DNA of 64,000 nt from Deltaproteobacteria bacterium (GTDB lineage: Bacteria; Myxococcota_A; Polyangia; Polyangiales; Ga0077539), in assembly GCA_016704445.1 (NCBI GenBank), contig JADJAE010000015.1, positions 117,417 through 181,416 of the forward strand. The letters are read 5' to 3'. Within the stretch, counting starts at the first letter, position 1. Each line of letters begins with the position of its first letter. This document shows positions 37,861 to 48,119 of this stretch, in pieces. Position numbers and translations under genes: made by a program. The notes under the pieces were generated by a model that was given only the letters and a program-made list of their open reading frames with translations, was not told the origin of the DNA and did no database searches.

Positions 37861-39006
37861 ATGACCTACCTCTTCGAGAACGACGAGCACGCGGCGCTGA
37901 GGTCCCAGGTCGAGCGCTTCGCGGCGGCGGAGATCGCGCCCCACGCGGACGCCTGGGAGGAGGCTGAGGGCTTTCCGCTCTCGCTCTACGGACGAACCGC
38001 CGCGGCGGGGGTGTTGGGCATCGGCTACCCGGAGGCCTACGGCGGGTCGGGCGGCGACCTCTCGCACGTGGTGGTGGCCAGCGAGGCGATGGTTCTGGCG
38101 GGGCGCTCGGTGGGCACCACGGTGGGCCTCGGGAGCCACGGCATCGCGCTGCCGCCCATCCTTCGGGCGGGCACGGAGGAGCAGCGGCAGCGGTGGATTC
38201 CGAGGGTGCTGCGCGGCGAGTGGGTGTCGGCGCTGGCGATCACCGAGCCCGGCGGCGGGAGCGACGTGGCCAACCTCCAGACGCGCGCCGTGCGCGACGG
38301 GGACGAGCTGGTGATCAACGGCAGCAAGACGTTCATCACCTCGGGGACGAGGGCCGACCTGGTGACCGTGGCGGTGCGCACCGGGGGTCCGGGGCACGGC
38401 GGGGTGTCGCTGGTGGTGGTGGAGAAGGGCACGCCCGGGTTTACCGTGGGGCGTAAGCTGAAGAAGATGGGCTGGTGGGCCTCGGACACCGCGGAGCTGC
38501 ACTTCGAGGACTGCCGGGTGCCCGTGGGCAACGTGCTGGGCGAGGTCGACCAGGGCTTCGTGACGATCATGCAGAACTTCGCGACGGAGCGGGTGTTCCT
38601 GGCGGCGCAGTGCGTGGCGATCGCGGAGCTGGCGTACCGGGAGTCGGTGGCCTACGCCCGGGAGCGCATGGCCTTCGGCAAGGCGCTGAGCGGCTTCCAG
38701 GTGACGCGGCACAAGCTGGCGGAGATGGCGACGCGCATCGCGGCGGCGAGGGCGCTGACGGGCGAGGTGGTGACGCGGGTGCTGGCGGGCGACATGGCCG
38801 CGACGGCGATGGCGGCGATGGCGAAGAACGTCGCGACGGACATGTGCAGCGAGGTCTGCGACGCGGCGGTGCAGATCCACGGGGGCTACGGGTACATGCG
38901 CGGCTACCTGGTGGAGCGGCTGTACCGCGACGCGCGGCTGTACCCGATCGGCGGCGGCACCCGCGAGATCATGAACGAGATCATCAGCAAGCTCGAAGGG
39001 TACTGA
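37861..39006 (+). CDS. Acyl-CoA dehydrogenase
   Basis: A 381-residue FAD enzyme of the acyl-CoA dehydrogenase family. It has the N-terminal helical domain, the flavin-contact motif ALAITEPGGGSDVANLQT and FITSGTRADLVTVAVRT. The substrate helix FATERVFLAAQC, the RMAFGKALSGFQVTRHKLAEM segment and the C-terminal signature QIHGGYGYMRGYLVERLYRDARLYPIGGGTREI follow. The catalytic-base position in the C-terminal part reads GYLVERLYRD, with Glu where short/medium-chain and long-branched classes differ. It would introduce the alpha-beta double bond of an acyl-CoA. No electron-transfer flavoprotein or other beta-oxidation gene is adjacent. Confidence 0.93.
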   Translation: MTYLFENDEHAALRSQVERFAAAEIAPHADAWEEAEGFPLSLYGRTAAAGVLGIGYPEAYGGSGGDLSHVVVASEAMVLAGRSVGTTVGLGSHGIALPPILRAGTEEQRQRWIPRVLRGEWVSALAITEPGGGSDVANLQTRAVRDGDELVINGSKTFITSGTRADLVTVAVRTGGPGHGGVSLVVVEKGTPGFTVGRKLKKMGWWASDTAELHFEDCRVPVGNVLGEVDQGFVTIMQNFATERVFLAAQCVAIAELAYRESVAYARERMAFGKALSGFQVTRHKLAEMATRIAAARALTGEVVTRVLAGDMAATAMAAMAKNVATDMCSEVCDAAVQIHGGYGYMRGYLVERLYRDARLYPIGGGTREIMNEIISKLEGY

Positions 39007-39015
39007 GCGGGGCGG

Positions 39016-39537
39016 TCAGTGGACGGCGGGGGCGTGGCTGTCCATGGCGTCGACCATGAGGGCCACCTCCTGCATCAGGTAGCGACCGGGCCCTGCGGTG
39101 CCGCACGAGCCGCAGCCCGCCATGGCCGACTGCGACGCGATGTACATCTCCCGGGCGCGCTGCGGGTCTCCCGCGCAGGCCTCGGCCAGCACCGCGAGCG
39201 CCGCGGTCTCGCCGCAGCCGCCGTCGAGCGAGCGGGCCTGCTCGGCGAGCGCCGGGAGCGCGTCGTAGCGCTCGGTGCGAGCGGCCATCACCGCGAGCGA
39301 GACGATCGAACTCTTTCGCCGCAGCGAGGCGGGGTCGATGTCGTCGAGCAGCGCGTCGAGGGCGGTGCGCGTGGCGGCCGGGTCGTCGCCGAAGCCGAAG
39401 CCCTCCCAGGCGGCCTCGACGCGCTCGTCGGGCGTGGGGCCCGTGGCGGCCCTCTGGCGGTCGTGGCGGCGGTTGATCCACGAGACCACCGCCGAGAGCA
39501 GCACGATTCCCATGATCAGCGCGATGCCGTTCTCCAT
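39016..39537 (-). CDS. Membrane-anchored hypothetical protein
   Basis: A 173-residue protein. An N-terminal helix (IALIMGIVLLSAVVSWI) anchors a soluble part made of Ala-rich helices that resemble TPR-type packing (DALPALAEQARSLDGGCGETAALAVLAEACAGD). A short Cys cluster GCGSCGTAG lies near residue 150. No family recognised. It converges with the acyl-CoA dehydrogenase gene 10 bases away. Confidence 0.6.
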   Translation of the reverse strand: MENGIALIMGIVLLSAVVSWINRRHDRQRAATGPTPDERVEAAWEGFGFGDDPAATRTALDALLDDIDPASLRRKSSIVSLAVMAARTERYDALPALAEQARSLDGGCGETAALAVLAEACAGDPQRAREMYIASQSAMAGCGSCGTAGPGRYLMQEVALMVDAMDSHAPAVH

Positions 39538-39605
39538 GTTGGATGAGCTTGTTAGCACGGGCGCTCGCCCGGTGGCGCCCCGCGCTCGGGTACCCTCCGC
39601 GGCCC

Positions 39606-40934
39606 ATGCGCGGACTCCACCCACTGCTCCTCCTCGGATCGCTCGCGGCGTGCGGCGCGCGCACCGAGCTCCTTGTCGCGACGAGCGACGCGAGCGTCGT
39701 CCCTGATGGGGCGGCGGTCGATGTGGCGCGACCCGAGGACGCCCCGCGACCCATCGATGCAGGCGCCCCCGTCGATGCGCCCCCGCGCCCGCCCTGCGTC
39801 TGGACCGCCACCGCGCCCCTGGCGATCACCGCAGGCGACCGCGACCGCAGCCCCCTCGCGGTGCGCGTGCTCGACGATCGGCTGTGGGTCGGCTACCAGA
39901 GCAGCAACCCCGATCCACCGGGCAATCAGGGGCGATTCGTGCGGGTGACCGACGCGCTCGGCCGACCCGTCGCGCCCGCCGTGGAGGTGCTCCCTTCGCC
40001 GGGTGCGCTCACCAGCTACGGTGCGTTCTCGCTCTGGACCAACCCGGTCACCCGCGAGCACGCCGCGATGTCATGGACCGAGGGCCTCGGCTGTCGGGTC
40101 GTGCGCCTCGACGACAACGCCCGCCCCGTCGGCGAGAGCGTGCAGGTCGACCGCGGGCGGCTGCCCTCGGAGGACTTCAACTGCTCCAGCGTCGTGCGGC
40201 ACCGCGACGGCTGGACCTATCTGACCGGCAGCTCGATCGTCGGCATGAGGGACAGCCGTCTCCACGTCGTCACCCCGAGCGGGGTCGAGACGGCGACGGT
40301 CCTGCTGCCGTCCGAGGGTCCGGTCGTGCGATCGACCGCTCGCCTCGCCGCCGACGACGGGAGCTTCCTCTACGCGTGGATCGCGACCTCCACGTCGGGC
40401 ACCGACACCCGGATCGTCGTGCGGCGCTTCGACGTGCGAGGTCGCCCGCTCTCCCCGGCCACGACGCTCACCCCGGTGCGCGTGAGCCGCTTCATCAGCA
40501 ACCTCCGGCTCGCCCCGGACGGCGACGCCGCGCTGGTCGGGTGGAGCGAGACCGCGGCGGCCGTCAGCGTGGAGCTCGTCGTGGCGCGCACCAGCCTCGA
40601 CGGCGCCGTCCGGGTCGCGCCGACGACCATCGCGCGAGCGCCGGTCCCACGGGGGCGCCAGCCGGAGTTCGGCCTGGCGGTCGCCCAGGGTGTACCAGGC
40701 GTCGTGTGGCAGTTCACCGCCAGCGAGGATGGGACAGGCGGGCTACGCCTGACGACGCTCGACCCCGCGACGCTGCGACCGGGTGGCACGACCGACGTGG
40801 CCACCGAGCGCTTCGTGCGCAGCGTCTTCCTGCGAGGGACATCGCAGGGCTTCGTGGCGGTGTTCGGCGCGATCGCTCCGCCGACGCTCACTCAGGTATG
40901 GACCGCGTCGTTCCGGTGCGTCGCGCCGGGGTGA
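39606..40934 (+). CDS. Predicted surface lipoprotein
   Basis: A 442-residue protein with a lipoprotein signal (LLGSLAACGARTE, Cys about residue 16), an Asp/Ala/Pro linker (about 25-60) and a beta-rich body. The body contains repeated strand-turn units such as VRVTDALGRPVAPAVEVLPSPG, VVRRFDVRGRPLSPATTLTP and VVARTSLDGAVRVAPTTIA. These suggest a beta-propeller-like domain similar in style to the lipoprotein at 6198-8841. Function unknown. Confidence 0.65.
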   Translation: MRGLHPLLLLGSLAACGARTELLVATSDASVVPDGAAVDVARPEDAPRPIDAGAPVDAPPRPPCVWTATAPLAITAGDRDRSPLAVRVLDDRLWVGYQSSNPDPPGNQGRFVRVTDALGRPVAPAVEVLPSPGALTSYGAFSLWTNPVTREHAAMSWTEGLGCRVVRLDDNARPVGESVQVDRGRLPSEDFNCSSVVRHRDGWTYLTGSSIVGMRDSRLHVVTPSGVETATVLLPSEGPVVRSTARLAADDGSFLYAWIATSTSGTDTRIVVRRFDVRGRPLSPATTLTPVRVSRFISNLRLAPDGDAALVGWSETAAAVSVELVVARTSLDGAVRVAPTTIARAPVPRGRQPEFGLAVAQGVPGVVWQFTASEDGTGGLRLTTLDPATLRPGGTTDVATERFVRSVFLRGTSQGFVAVFGAIAPPTLTQVWTASFRCVAPG

Positions 40935-40994
40935 AGAACACCGCCAGCGGACGCCCTTCGGCGACGAGGCGGCCGAGCTCCGCGTTGGAGCGAC

Positions 40995-42107
40995 TCACGC
41001 CGCGGCCCGGAGCGCGAGGATCCCTTCCAGCAGCGGCGTCGGGAACACCCGAGTGTCCTCAGCCTCGCCGTACTCCAACAGCAGTCCGTGCCCCAGGAAG
41101 CGGACGCGCCGCTCGACGTCGACCTCCAGGCCGTCGGTTCCGCGGGCGGACTGGAGCGTCGCGAGGTCACCCGGGCGCAGCAGTCGTCGCAGCGAGCTCA
41201 CCTGGTCGCGCATCGACTGGCGCAGATCGTCGGCGTCGGGCCACTCGCGACCCGCGATCGAGGCGTAGAAGGCGGCGTCCTGCACAAGCTGGAGGAAGAC
41301 CCGCGGGATGCCTCCGCTGGCCTCCGCGGCGCGATCGAGCACTGAGACCGCAGCGTCGGGCGCGGCCGCGATGCCGAGGCGCTTGCAGACGATCTGCGTC
41401 AGGAAGGCGCGGCCCTCTCGCCATGACGGACCATGCTCGGCGCGCACGGCCAGCGGTCGCAGCGCCTCGATGCGGTAGCCATCGAGCACCGTGGAGAACG
41501 CGTCGTCACTGGTCCATCGCGCCGGGATAACCACGACGAGATCGAGCGAGGTCAGGAACGGGCGGAAGGCATCGAGGCTGCTGCGAATCGCGGCGTCGTC
41601 CTGGCGCTCGAGTCCGTCGAGCAGGACCAATGGACGCTGGCTCCCGCGCATGGTCTTGAGCTCCGCGATCAGCTCGCGCATCGCATCGGCGGGCGAATCG
41701 AAGAGGGGAGAAAGAGCCCCGAAGGCTCCGGGCTGCGCGGGCACGACCCAACGATGGAGGAATGAATCCGAAAGCCCGAGCGAAGCTCCCTGGGATCTGT
41801 GAATGAGCATCGAGGCAGCGAGGCCGAGGAGCTTCTCTCCCTGGAACGCCATGACGCCCGGGTTCTGCACATGATCCTGCAGGCACGGTGCGACGAGCCT
41901 ATGGGGGGTGAGCCTTCGAGCCACCTCGACCAGCTCGGTGCTCTTCCCCGCTCCCGACGGGCCGACGATGGCGATCGGCGCGAGGCCCTGATCCAGCCGC
42001 TTCAACACCCGCTCCCACACCGAGTCGGGACGCGCGACGTAGCCGTCCCTGGGAGCAGGCTCTTGCGGCGAGAGGCTCTTCCAATCCGGCGGACTCATCG
42101 CCTGCAC
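40995..42107 (-). CDS. Stand-alone P-loop ATPase (AAA/STAND-like)
   Basis: A 370-residue protein with Walker A GPSGAGKST (about residue 52) and Walker B PLVLLDGLE (about residue 162). A sensor-1-like LVVVIPARWTSDD and a GIPRVFLQLVQDAAF region with a C-terminal winged-helix-like segment (LRPGDLATLQSARGTDGLEVDVE...LVEYGEAEDT) follow. The architecture matches AAA ATPases of the ORC/Cdc6- or STAND-type class that act as signalling or conflict-system cores. There is no toxin, effector or helicase gene next to it in this window. Start ATG 42107; ATG 42098 is the alternative. Confidence 0.65.
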   Translation of the reverse strand: MQAMSPPDWKSLSPQEPAPRDGYVARPDSVWERVLKRLDQGLAPIAIVGPSGAGKSTELVEVARRLTPHRLVAPCLQDHVQNPGVMAFQGEKLLGLAASMLIHRSQGASLGLSDSFLHRWVVPAQPGAFGALSPLFDSPADAMRELIAELKTMRGSQRPLVLLDGLERQDDAAIRSSLDAFRPFLTSLDLVVVIPARWTSDDAFSTVLDGYRIEALRPLAVRAEHGPSWREGRAFLTQIVCKRLGIAAAPDAAVSVLDRAAEASGGIPRVFLQLVQDAAFYASIAGREWPDADDLRQSMRDQVSSLRRLLRPGDLATLQSARGTDGLEVDVERRVRFLGHGLLLEYGEAEDTRVFPTPLLEGILALRAAA

Positions 42108-42180
42108 CGTACCACCCTCCCCGCCCCTCGCTTCACCCCGCGCGCCGCCGGCACCAACACCTCCGTCAGCGACGGCACGC

Positions 42181-42669
42181 TCACCGCGACGCCTCCAGCA
42201 GCTTCTCGAAGGCCTCCAGGGTCAGCGACTCGACGCCCTTCAGCCCCGCCGAGGGCAGCATGTCGCCCGCGAGGTAGCGCCACCCGCCGCCATCCAGCGC
42301 GAAGTACGAGCGCTCCACGAAGGACCGATCGCGCGACCCCTCCCTCACCCTCGCGTGGAAGAGCACCTCCGCGAGGCCGTCGCTGCCGGGCAGCCGATGA
42401 TCGAGCACCCGGAGGCCCCCGTAGCGGTAACGGCGGAAGGTCTCCTTCAGCGAGCGACGCACGGCGGGGTCGCCCGCCTCCCGGTCCGCGTGGTCGGGGT
42501 GAAGCGTGCGAAGGAGGTACTCGTCGTCGCCTCGCACGAAGGCGCTGTACCGAGAGCGCATCAGGGCGGTCGCGTCGGGCGCCTCGCGCTCTCCGGCGTG
42601 GTACGGGCCGCAGCAGTCTACGTAGTCTCGCTTGCTGCCGCAGGGGCAGTCGCTGGTGGTCGGTCGCAC
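42181..42669 (-). CDS. YchJ-family (SEC-C motif) protein
   Basis: A 162-residue UPF0225/YchJ protein. The N-terminal zinc-binding SEC-C motif is CPCGSKRDYVDCCGPYH (residues 8-24). It is followed by the NTF2-like body with ALMRSRYSAFVRGDDEYLLRTLHP, YGGLRVLD and FVERSYFALDGGGWRYLAGD. The family is widespread with unknown biochemical role. It lies 13 bases from the stop side of the kinase-fold gene on the same strand. Confidence 0.88.
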   Translation of the reverse strand: MRPTTSDCPCGSKRDYVDCCGPYHAGEREAPDATALMRSRYSAFVRGDDEYLLRTLHPDHADREAGDPAVRRSLKETFRRYRYGGLRVLDHRLPGSDGLAEVLFHARVREGSRDRSFVERSYFALDGGGWRYLAGDMLPSAGLKGVESLTLEAFEKLLEASR

Positions 42670-42682
42670 CCGCGCGACGCTA

Positions 42683-43729
42683 TCAGACGAGCGCCTCCGC
42701 CACCCTCGCCTCGAGGCCCGCGCGGTCGGCCAGCACGCTCCTCGCGAGGGACCACTGGCCCTTCGCGCGCACCAGGTTGTGGGCGCCGCGCGAGGGGTGG
42801 CGCGACGGGTCCCACCCGAAGTAGCGCTCCAGCAGGGCGTCGGCGGCGAAGCGGGCGGCGAGCTCGACGCAGATCGTCGCGAGCCCGGCGATGAGGGACC
42901 CCGACTCCTCGGGCTCGACCAGGTCGCGCGCCGTGCTGGCGTAGCCCGCCACCGCGAGGCCCACGCGCTCGGCGGAGATGGCGCAGTCGGGGCTGTCCTC
43001 CCCGGAGGGGTTGCACCACGAGCGCAGCGCGTCGCCGAGCTCGAAGGGGAGGATCATCCGCCCCACGGTGTCGAGGTCGACCAGGCACACGCCGCGGAGA
43101 TGGTCGTCGAAGAGCAGGTTGGAGAGCTTGAGGTCGCCGTGGCAGTGGCGCTTCGGGAGCGATCCGAGGTCGGGCAGCGAGCGACCCGCCGAGAGGATCT
43201 CCTCCGCAAGCGGCGCCACCTGCTCGTAGAGCGGGTGCTGCGGGCACGCGTCGACGGCGCGGGCGAGGGTGTCGAGGTGCGAGCGGGTGTCGTGCACCCC
43301 CGCGCGGACGAAGCGGTACTCGTGCTCGAGGTCGGCGAGCGCTCGGTGGAAGCTCCCCACCAGCGCCCCCGCCTCGAAGGCGTGCTCGTCGCGGGCGAGC
43401 CGGTCGTAGGTGAGCAGGTCGGGGAGGAAGGTCTGCGCCCGCCACACCTCGGTGCGAGCGGGGGTCTCCCGCTCGACCCAGAGGGCGCCGTCGAGGGTGC
43501 GGATGAGCCTCGGCGTGACCATTCCCCGGAGCGCGAGGTGCGCGGTGACGGCCTCGATGTCGTGGTGCACCTCGGGGCCGAAGACCGGGTGCAGCCGCTG
43601 GAGGATGCAGCGCCCGCCGGGGCCTTCGAGCAGGTAGGTGTCGTTGATGAGGCCGCGCCCATGGGGCCGCGCGGCGGCGTCCTCGAAGCCCGCGTAGCGG
43701 GCGAGCACCTCCGGGGGAGGAGCGCTCAC
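42683..43729 (-). CDS. Aminoglycoside phosphotransferase/homoserine kinase-fold protein
   Basis: A 348-residue kinase-fold protein. It has the N-lobe GRGLINDTYLLEGPGG and ILQRLHPVFGPEVHHDI, and the catalytic loop HGDLKLSNLLFD (about residue 200) with the metal-binding segment CLVDLDTVG. The C-terminal lobe includes FGWDPSRHPSRGAHNLVRAKGQW. The N-terminal and C-terminal patterns are close to proteins annotated as aminoglycoside phosphotransferases that sit in sugar or amino-acid kinase groups such as N-acetylhexosamine kinase; resistance is not implied. The GTG start overlaps the stop of the upstream lipoprotein gene (GTGA). Confidence 0.8.
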   Translation of the reverse strand: MSAPPPEVLARYAGFEDAAARPHGRGLINDTYLLEGPGGRCILQRLHPVFGPEVHHDIEAVTAHLALRGMVTPRLIRTLDGALWVERETPARTEVWRAQTFLPDLLTYDRLARDEHAFEAGALVGSFHRALADLEHEYRFVRAGVHDTRSHLDTLARAVDACPQHPLYEQVAPLAEEILSAGRSLPDLGSLPKRHCHGDLKLSNLLFDDHLRGVCLVDLDTVGRMILPFELGDALRSWCNPSGEDSPDCAISAERVGLAVAGYASTARDLVEPEESGSLIAGLATICVELAARFAADALLERYFGWDPSRHPSRGAHNLVRAKGQWSLARSVLADRAGLEARVAEALV

Positions 43730-44490
43730 GGATCGACGGGCAGCGGGGGCGCCTCGAAGGGCAGGACGATCTCGCCCATCGCCCCGGAGGTGACGTCCCC
43801 TTCGCCCCTGAGCGTCTGGATGGTGCGGTAGTTGGAGCCCGAGCCGCTCTGGATCTCGCCGGTGGCGACGTAGTGCCCGGGCTGCAGGCCGGTGAGCCGT
43901 GCGCCGGGCACGCGGGCGTACGAGATGCGCCCCGTCGAGCAGGTCGCCGCGAGGGCGTCGAAGCCCTCGAGCCGGATGATCACGCGCGTCGCCGTGGTGG
44001 TGGGGCACTCGCTGGCGGGGGCGTTGCCGTTGACGGTCCAGCGCACGCGCAGGGTGCCCGGCGGCTCGAAGTTGATGGTGGCGTCGACCGTCTGGTCGGA
44101 GAGGATCGTGGTGGGGATGACGTACTCGTAGATGGGCGTGCCGTCGGCGCGCAGCAGCCGGGCCCCGACGTTGAGCCGGTTGGCCGGGAGCATCATCTTC
44201 GAGACCATGCCCTGGGTGCAGGGCAGGCGCGTCGCGTTGCCGAAGGAGGCCTGGATCTCCACGAAGGCCGCGCCCACCACGGCGCACTCGGTGGCCGGAG
44301 GGTTGCCGTTGATGGTCCAGGTCACGTTGAGGTTGCCCGGGCCGATGAAGAGCGGAACGTCCCCGGCGTCTTCCCCGGTGTCGGGCACCCCCGCGTCGGT
44401 GGGGGCGGTCGGCCCGTTGGAAGAACACCCGAGCACACCGGCGAGACCGAGCGCGGACAGCAACAACGTCAAAGATCGAATGGCCTGCAT
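43726..44490 (-). CDS. Lipoprotein with two homologous beta domains
   Basis: A 254-residue predicted lipoprotein (lipobox GVLGCSSN, Cys about residue 18; short Asp/Ala/Thr linker). The body holds two related halves: LNVTWTINGNPPATECAVVGAAFVEI (about residue 50) and LRVRWTVNGNAPASECPTTTATRVII (about residue 130). Each is followed by an xxPCTQG/ATCSTG Cys and a GARLxx/PGARLTGL turn. This is an internal duplication. The second Cys of each half could pair with the first. Function unknown; its stop overlaps the kinase-fold gene. Confidence 0.75.
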   Translation of the reverse strand: MQAIRSLTLLLSALGLAGVLGCSSNGPTAPTDAGVPDTGEDAGDVPLFIGPGNLNVTWTINGNPPATECAVVGAAFVEIQASFGNATRLPCTQGMVSKMMLPANRLNVGARLLRADGTPIYEYVIPTTILSDQTVDATINFEPPGTLRVRWTVNGNAPASECPTTTATRVIIRLEGFDALAATCSTGRISYARVPGARLTGLQPGHYVATGEIQSGSGSNYRTIQTLRGEGDVTSGAMGEIVLPFEAPPLPVDP

Positions 44491-44609
44491 TGCGGGCGCA
44501 TCAAGCACCGCCCGGACGGGGAGTGTCAACGCCGTCCACGGCGGCCCTTGCACCGGACGCAGGAGTGAGGTTGAACCCCGCGGCCCTAATTCACTCACGG
44601 AGCTTCAGC

Positions 44610-45785
44610 ATGCGGTTCGTTCCTTCGTTACATCGCTCTTCGCTCTTCACGCTGCTCGGCGCGGTCACCCTGCTCGGCGCCTCCAGCCACGCGCAGCACC
44701 GCCGCCGCCCGACGCCCGTCACCTGCGCCGCGGGCGAGCACGACTCCGACGGCCACTGCTGCCCCGGCATCGAGGAGTGGGTCCCCGCCCGCACCCGCTG
44801 CCTGTGCGTCGACAGCGCGGACGCCTGCCGCCAGGCCGTCGCGCCCCCGCCGGTCGCCCTCCCGACGCCCCCGCCGGCGCCCGCCTCGCGCTGCCCGGAG
44901 GGCATGGTGCTCATCGAGAACGCCGTCTTCAACATGGGCGCCGCCGCCGGCCAGACGGGCGACCGCAACGAGACGCCCGCGCACCGCGTGACGCTCGCGC
45001 CCTACTGCATCGACCGCACGGAGGTGAGCGCCCACCGCTACCAGGAGTGCGCCGCCTCGGGCCAGTGCACCACCTCCTCGACGGTGAACTTCCCCGCCAT
45101 CCCCGCCCCCCAGCTCCCCTCCTGGAACCAGCTCTGCAACGGCAGCCGCGCCGACCGCGCCGACCACCCGATGAACTGCGTCGACTGGACGCAGGCCAAC
45201 GCCTACTGCCGCTCCCGCGGCGGCCGCCTGCCCACCGAGGCCGAGTGGGAGTTCGCCGCGCGCGGGGCCGAGACCCGCACCTTCCCGTGGGGCGAGGCCG
45301 CCCCCTCGCTCGAGCGCGTCAACGCCTGCGACGCCGACTGCCTCGCGCTCATCACCCGCCACAACCTCTCCCGCCCCGCGGCGTCCTTCCCGGGCAGCGA
45401 CTCCCAGGCCGCCACCGCCCCGGTGGGAGCCTTCACCCCGGGCGCCTCGCAGTACGGCGTCCTCGACATGGCCGGCAACGTGATGGAGTGGACCGGCGAC
45501 TGGTTCGGCCTCTACACCGCCGCCCCGGCCACCGACCCGACCGGCGCGCCCTCGGGCGCCGACCGCGTGGCCCGCGGCGGCCACTGGTACTCCGGCACCG
45601 CCGCCGCCCTGCGCACCACCGCGCGCGTCCCGGCCAACCCCTCCTTCCGCCTGGCCACCCTCGGCTTCCGCTGCGTGCACTCGCCGGTCGAGCCCCCGCT
45701 GCCCCCGACGGCCGTCCCCGTCGACCCGCCCCCTCCGCCTCTGCCGACGCCCGTCGAGCCCCGACGCCGCCACCGCGGACGCTAG
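44610..45785 (+). CDS. FGE-sulfatase (SUMF1)-domain protein
   Basis: A 391-residue exported protein with a signal peptide (LLGAVTLLGASSHAQ) and a small Cys-rich N-terminal part. The formylglycine-generating-enzyme-like domain (about 95-350) has GMVLIENAVFNMG, RVTLAPYCIDRTEVSAHRY, MNCVDWTQANAYCRSRGGRLPTEAEWEFAARG, GVLDMAGNVMEWTGDW, VARGGHWYSG and LATLGFRCVH. Most proteins of this superfamily outside true FGE lack the catalytic Cys pair; its presence cannot be confirmed here. The tail is Pro-rich and ends in a basic cluster. Possibly a ligand-binding or modification enzyme in the periplasm. Confidence 0.85.
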   Translation: MRFVPSLHRSSLFTLLGAVTLLGASSHAQHRRRPTPVTCAAGEHDSDGHCCPGIEEWVPARTRCLCVDSADACRQAVAPPPVALPTPPPAPASRCPEGMVLIENAVFNMGAAAGQTGDRNETPAHRVTLAPYCIDRTEVSAHRYQECAASGQCTTSSTVNFPAIPAPQLPSWNQLCNGSRADRADHPMNCVDWTQANAYCRSRGGRLPTEAEWEFAARGAETRTFPWGEAAPSLERVNACDADCLALITRHNLSRPAASFPGSDSQAATAPVGAFTPGASQYGVLDMAGNVMEWTGDWFGLYTAAPATDPTGAPSGADRVARGGHWYSGTAAALRTTARVPANPSFRLATLGFRCVHSPVEPPLPPTAVPVDPPPPPLPTPVEPRRRHRGR

Positions 45786-45821
45786 ACGCTCGCGGGGTGC
45801 ATCCAGCATCCTGCGCCGCCT

Positions 45822-46157
45822 ATGCGACCGTTGATCCTCCTCGCGCTCGCCGCGGCCCTCGGCTGCTCGAGCGGCCCCAGCCACCACTTCCACATGATCA
45901 ACGCGCGCCGCAGCCCGCGCGCCGCGCCCTGCGTCGACCCGACGGTCTTCACCGACCGCGGCCCCGAGACGCCCCGCGAGGCCATCGCCGTGCTCACCGC
46001 GGAGTGCAGCGACGCGCACCCCGAGCAGTGCCGCAGCGCGATGCAGCGCGCCGCCTGCGAGGCCAACGCCGACGCGGTGATCGACGCCACGGCCCGGCCC
46101 CTCCGCGGAGGCCGGGTGAGGATGGTGGGTACGGCCGTGGAGTGGCGGACGCCCTGA
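45822..46157 (+). CDS. Small hypothetical lipoprotein
   Basis: A 111-residue protein with a lipobox (ALAAALGCSSG, Cys about residue 15) and four further Cys. The C-terminal half is CRSAMQRAACEANADAVIDATARP, a pattern often seen in short secreted proteins of unknown role. It lies 36 bases after the FGE-domain gene on the same strand and may be co-transcribed. It converges with pyrG. Confidence 0.65.
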   Translation: MRPLILLALAAALGCSSGPSHHFHMINARRSPRAAPCVDPTVFTDRGPETPREAIAVLTAECSDAHPEQCRSAMQRAACEANADAVIDATARPLRGGRVRMVGTAVEWRTP

Positions 46158-46172
46158 AGGGGCGTCGAGGGT

Positions 46173-47845
<1,673 letters not shown>

Positions 47846-48055
47846 CGGATCGTTCGCCTCCGGACTACAAACCTGGGACTCAACGCCTGACCCCTTCGCT
47901 CCAGAATGCACCGAAGTCCACTTACCCGCCGCGCCCGGTGGCGGTGGAAGGGCAGTCTGGAGCCGGTACATTCGCGTCGCGCAGGGGCGGAAATCGCCGT
48001 TGGGGTGCGCGATGGCGATGAGGCCGCCGCGCACCTCTCGGGTGCACGGGAGATC

Positions 48056-48085
48056 CCTATAGGAAGTCGGGCCGACCCTTGTCAA
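48056..48085 (-). promoter_or_regulatory. Sigma-70-type promoter upstream of pyrG
   Basis: On the minus strand TTGACA (48085-48080) and TATAGG (48061-48056) are separated by 18 bases, the best consensus match seen in the window. It predicts transcription from about 48048 and a leader of about 200 bases before the pyrG ATG. The remainder of the gap 47846-48119 has no recognised gene. Confidence 0.55.
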
Positions 48086-48119
48086 TCCGCGAGGTGGCTT
48101 CTGTCCCCCGTCGACGCCC

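Noticed and set aside
42683..43729. Aminoglycoside resistance gene
   Set aside because: Only the shared kinase fold is seen; context with a lipoprotein and YchJ gives no sign of resistance.
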